DNA of 64,000 bases from Epiperipatus broadwayi (Eukaryota; Onychophora; Udeonychophora; Euonychophora; Peripatidae). Under the pieces are notes generated by a model. It made no database searches. It saw only the letters and a program-made list of their open reading frames with translations, and was not told the origin of the DNA. Both the position numbers and the translations under genes were made by a program. Below, in pieces: positions 62,823 to 64,000 of this stretch; within the stretch, counting starts at the first letter, position 1, and the number at the start of each line of letters is the position of its first letter. The stretch spans positions 122,001-186,000 of the forward strand of contig JAQFVV010000185.1 of NCBI GenBank assembly GCA_028023455.1, read 5' to 3'.

Positions 62823-63366
62823 ACTTTCCTAGTGGTTAATATTATATACTAATTAGATTATCAATACAATGCTGGTTTTATTGAGCACATGAAATACTGT
62901 CAATCCAAAGCACAAGATAGAATCTTTAAAAAGATAAGAACATATCATCTTATTTTTTTTTTTTACTGATATTCATTTATACAAGCCAATTTTAAGCATT
63001 TTGGAATGAAACCTAAAGATTTTAAATGTCTATTATGAAAGTATAGTTTTAACAGAAAAAATATGATTAATTTAACATCTTAATTCCAAAGTCCATAAGA
63101 TCGATCTATATAAATGAATATAGGTAAAAATGATAAGACCAGTATTAAGTTGTTAATCCAATTTATATATATATATAAGTTAAACTAAAAATTTTTCATG
63201 GATGGTTACTCTAATAAAAAACAGAAAAAAGGAGATTTTATTCATGTAAACAAAAATAACCTTTGCCCTTGATGTTTTCTGAAAACTATTGATTACTACT
63301 AATTGTCAATTTCTCTGAGGCTAAATAAGTTTGCCCCATTACCTATAATAGCTTTTTCATTGGGGT
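62823..63366. other. Noncoding A+T-rich DNA
   Basis: Nothing recognised. Confidence 0.5.
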
Positions 63367-64000
63367 TTATTGGAGGATGAAGGTCTCTCCAAGTTCAATC
63401 CATTTTTTTCAATCTTTAGTCCTTTTCTCCACATCACACAAGCACGCCTTCTTATTTCATCAATCTATCTCACATGTAATCTCTTTTTAGGTCTATTATA
63501 ATCTTTTGTGATCCAATTTAAGATTTCAACTGCCCATTTATTGCCATCTCTTCTAGCAATATATCTAGCTCAACTCCACTTCAACCTCTTAATCCTTTCA
63601 ATAATCTCAGTAACACCTGTTCATTCTGTTACCCATGTATTTAGTTTTTGATCTCTTTTTGTTATATCTAACATTAATCTCTCTCTATTCATTTGAATGG
63701 TCTGATATCTCTGCTTTTTTGTCAAGTGTCCATGTCTCAGATTTGTAAAGTAAGAACTGGTACACCCATTTATTAAAAAAGCTTTTTTTTCAAACATATA
63801 AGCATATTTCTTTTTAATATTAAACTATTTCTTCTGGAAGCATTTCAACCAAGTTTAATTCTCTGATTTGTTTTATCCATTATGTTTCCAAATGTAGTAA
63901 TAATTTGATCAAACTTCTTTTAACTTAGCATTATTAATCTTTATTTTATTCTTTTAAGAAAATCCATTGAACATTACTTTAATCTTTTTAACACTTACCT
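63367..64000 (-). mobile_element. RTE-type LINE, 3' part, runs off the window
   Basis: The plus-strand text GGATGAAGGTCTCTCCAAG (63375) is the same 3' terminal sequence as the copy at 11300. It continues collinearly (CACATGTAATCTCTTTTTAGG, AGCAATATATCTAGCTCAAC) to 64000. On the minus strand it encodes the RTE C-terminus with stops. It lacks the (ATC)n tail seen in the other copies. Confidence 0.8.

Overview
The window is A+T-rich animal DNA. There is no operon structure, coding density is very low, and long simple-sequence tracts ((TA)n, (TTA)n, (TATC)n) are common. Several clades of animal non-LTR retrotransposons, Penelope-like elements (PLEs) and tRNA-derived SINEs are present. I cannot name the species. 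The mix fits an A+T-rich invertebrate such as an arachnid, mollusc or flatworm, but nothing seen here settles it. No complete host gene is visible. The nearest things are four short candidates: a probable 3'-terminal coding exon on the minus strand at 54451-54518, a second exon-like ORF on the minus strand at 5911-6081, a CpG-richer island with a possible first exon at 19764-19839, and a CCAAT/E2F/TATA promoter-like cluster at 28471-28760.

Layout. 1-2.9 kb: an inverted-repeat (foldback) element carrying hammerhead-ribozyme (HHR) sequence in both arms, then a degenerate minisatellite. 3.3-4.5 kb: a 5'-truncated PLE (minus). 5.9-9.4 kb: exon candidate, SINE, TA tracts and another foldback. 11.3-16.8 kb: two RTE-type LINE copies on either side of a second HHR foldback that also has tRNA-like sequence. 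17.3-18.4 kb: remains of a Lys/Ser-rich coding sequence. 19.6-22.5 kb: CpG-richer island, then a frameshifted LINE. 26.2-26.5 kb: a third HHR hairpin. 28.5-32 kb: promoter-like cluster and a LINE relic. 34-36.6 kb: large TTA and TA arrays and hairpins. 36.6-39.3 kb: the longest RTE copy (minus). 42.7-44.5 kb: LINE relic. 45.05-45.27 kb: an element with the best-preserved hammerhead in the window. 45.9-52.8 kb: three PLE remnants, two of them in inverted-repeat form, plus a 0.7 kb pyrimidine/tetranucleotide array. 54.4 kb: terminal exon. 57.1 kb: another relative of the 1.3 kb element. 59.0-62.8 kb: a nearly full-length PLE with RT, Cys cluster, GIY-YIG endonuclease and an HHR-like 3' end. 63.37 kb to the window end: an RTE copy.

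The main theme is hammerhead ribozymes. Seven loci have recognisable cores or relics (1.41, 1.94, 12.4, 12.97, 26.29, 45.21 and 62.74 kb), and 3.3 and 57.2 kb are weaker. PLE-borne and retrozyme-borne hammerheads are known in animals. What stands out here is that non-PLE hammerhead units repeatedly occur as head-to-head inverted dimers. In one family the hammerhead sits beside a tRNA-like (pol III promoter-like) segment. At 45.2 kb and 12.97 kb every conserved core base is intact.
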